The notes under the pieces: generated by a model
Databases searched by the model: none
What the model saw: only the letters and a program-made list of their open reading frames with translations
What the model was told of the DNA's origin: nothing
Program-made: the position numbers and the translations under genes
NCBI GenBank assembly: GCA_014872655.1
Contig: WHHJ01000086.1
Coordinates: 1 to 5,590 of the forward strand
Direction: 5' to 3'
Source of the DNA: Clostridia bacterium
Lineage (GTDB): Bacteria; Bacillota; Clostridia; Oscillospirales; UBA644
Length of the DNA stretch: 5,590 nt
Part shown: positions 4,478-5,590 of the stretch, piece by piece
Position numbering within the stretch: the stretch's first letter is position 1
How the letters are laid out: each line of letters starts with the position of its first letter

Positions 4478-5590
4478 CTATTTTTTCTTTTTCTTGTGCT
4501 TTTTGACCCGGTTTTTCTTCCCGCCGAAACGTTTCATCATTTCTTTCATCTGGTCAAAGCCTTTTAACAGCCGGTTCACTTCTTCTACCGTACGGCCGCT
4601 GCCGGCGGCAATTCTGCGCTTTCTGGAGGCATTGATAATGCTTGGGTCAGAACGTTCTTTTGCTGTCATGCTCAAAATCATGGCTTCCGTATGTGCAATT
4701 TGCTTTTCATCGATTTGAACATCTTTGAGGGCTGCTGCATTCACGCCCGGAATCATGCCGATCAGTTTATCAATCGGGCCCATATTTTTGATTTGCTTCA
4801 TGTTGTCGAGATAATCGTTGAAGTCAAATCGGTTTTGCATAATTTTTTCTTCTAATTGAGCAGCTTGCTTTTCATCGAAAGCCTGTTCAGCTTTTTCAAT
4901 AAGAGAAAGCATATCGCCCATTCCAAGAATACGGGACGCCATACGGTCCGGATGGAAGGGTTCAATGTCTCCCAGCTTTTCGCCTGTTCCGACAAATTTA
5001 ATCGGTTTGCCGGTAACATGTTTGACCGAAAGCGCCGCGCCGCCCCGAGTGTCTCCGTCCGTTTTCGTTAAAATAACGCCGGTAATCGTGAGCGCCTCGT
5101 TAAAGGATTTTGCTACGGTAACCGCGTCTTGTCCGGTCATGGCGTCAATGGTCAGCAAGATTTCGTCCGGGTTGACCTCAGCACGGATATCTTCGAGTTC
5201 TTTCATCAGCACTTCGTCGATATGCAGTCGGCCTGCGGTATCTAAAAAGACAATATCATTGCCGTGATCTTTTGCATGCTGAACCGCACGTTTGGCAATT
5301 TCAACCGGAGAGGTGTCCGGCGGCATTGTAAATACCGGAACAGATATCTTTTCTCCTAAGATCTGCAGCTGTTGGATAGCAGCTGGGCGGTAAATATCAC
5401 AAGCGACAAGTAATGGCCGCTTATTCATGTTTTTAAAATAAAGAGCAAGCTTTGCCGCATGGGTTGTTTTTCCGGCACCTTGTAAGCCGCACATCATCAC
5501 AACGGTCGGAGGATGAGAAGAACCTCGAATTCGATCATGTTCGGACCCCATAAACGAGGTGAGTGCGTCGTGGACAATTTTAATGACTTG
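4478..5590 (-). CDS. ffh: Signal recognition particle GTPase Ffh, N-terminus outside the window
   Basis: The visible 370 codons cover the NG-domain from just before the P-loop to the stop. Roughly 75-80 N-terminal residues lie beyond the right edge, where the frame stays open (QVIKIVHDAL). Ffh binds 4.5S/scRNA and signal peptides, and delivers ribosomes to FtsY. Counting from the Met at 5551: G1 GLQGAGKTT (22-30), DIYRPAAIQQL (52-62), G3 DTAGR (104-108), G4 TKTDGDTRGG (162-171), and G5 region GTGEKLGDIEPF (188-199). The methionine-rich M domain follows, with the RNA-binding segment SRKRRIAAGSGRTVEEVNRLL (309-329). The C-terminus ends in a lysine cluster (KKHKKKKK) where other Ffh proteins usually have a Gly/Met/Phe-containing tail. 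It is the first visible gene of the operon with rpsP, khpA, rimM and trmD. Confidence 0.98.
   Translation of the reverse strand, partial: QVIKIVHDALTSFMGSEHDRIRGSSHPPTVVMMCGLQGAGKTTHAAKLALYFKNMNKRPLLVACDIYRPAAIQQLQILGEKISVPVFTMPPDTSPVEIAKRAVQHAKDHGNDIVFLDTAGRLHIDEVLMKELEDIRAEVNPDEILLTIDAMTGQDAVTVAKSFNEALTITGVILTKTDGDTRGGAALSVKHVTGKPIKFVGTGEKLGDIEPFHPDRMASRILGMGDMLSLIEKAEQAFDEKQAAQLEEKIMQNRFDFNDYLDNMKQIKNMGPIDKLIGMIPGVNAAALKDVQIDEKQIAHTEAMILSMTAKERSDPSIINASRKRRIAAGSGRTVEEVNRLLKGFDQMKEMMKRFGGKKNRVKKHKKKKK

Overview
The window reads as a chromosomal segment of an endospore-forming, moderately AT-rich Bacillota, most likely a clostridial lineage. The evidence is a SpoIIQ-like membrane-anchored LytM protein, the Bacillota-type order ffh-rpsP-khpA-rimM-trmD, strong purine-rich ribosome binding sites (AAAGGA, AGGAG), sigma-A-type promoters and Rho-independent terminators. 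Genus cannot be fixed from the sequence alone.

Layout, left to right. (1) Positions 56-787 (+) encode a single-pass membrane protein with an extracytoplasmic LytM/M23 domain, resembling SpoIIQ. (2) A perfect 17-bp bidirectional terminator (803-839) separates it from a convergent 92-residue gene of unknown function (835-1113, -), which has its own likely promoter. Apart from one short imperfect direct repeat, I see nothing in 1191-1335. (3) Positions 1376-1452 (-) are an intact tRNA-Pro with anticodon GGG, encoded CCA, its own promoter and its own terminator. (4) Divergent from the tRNA, an almost consensus sigma-A promoter (1561-1589) drives a Cof-type HAD phosphatase (1619-2440, +), which ends at a long imperfect hairpin with a T8 tract. 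(5) The right half (2536-5590, -) is a housekeeping operon read right to left: ffh (5' end outside the window), rpsP, khpA, rimM, trmD.

The operon joins protein targeting (Ffh, the SRP GTPase), a 30S subunit protein (S16), an RNA-binding KH protein (KhpA), a 16S/30S maturation factor (RimM) and the tRNA m1G37 methyltransferase (TrmD). rimM and trmD overlap by 4 nt (ATGA). The one break in the packing is a gap of about 180 nt between khpA and rimM that contains a strong terminator-like hairpin about 30 nt before rimM. This is the most unexplained structure here.

I found no convincing evidence of a mobile element, CRISPR array, toxin-antitoxin pair, defence locus or clearly novel system. The points worth following up are the khpA-rimM hairpin, the orphan 92-residue gene, the degenerate LytM active site and the long hairpin between the HAD gene and trmD.
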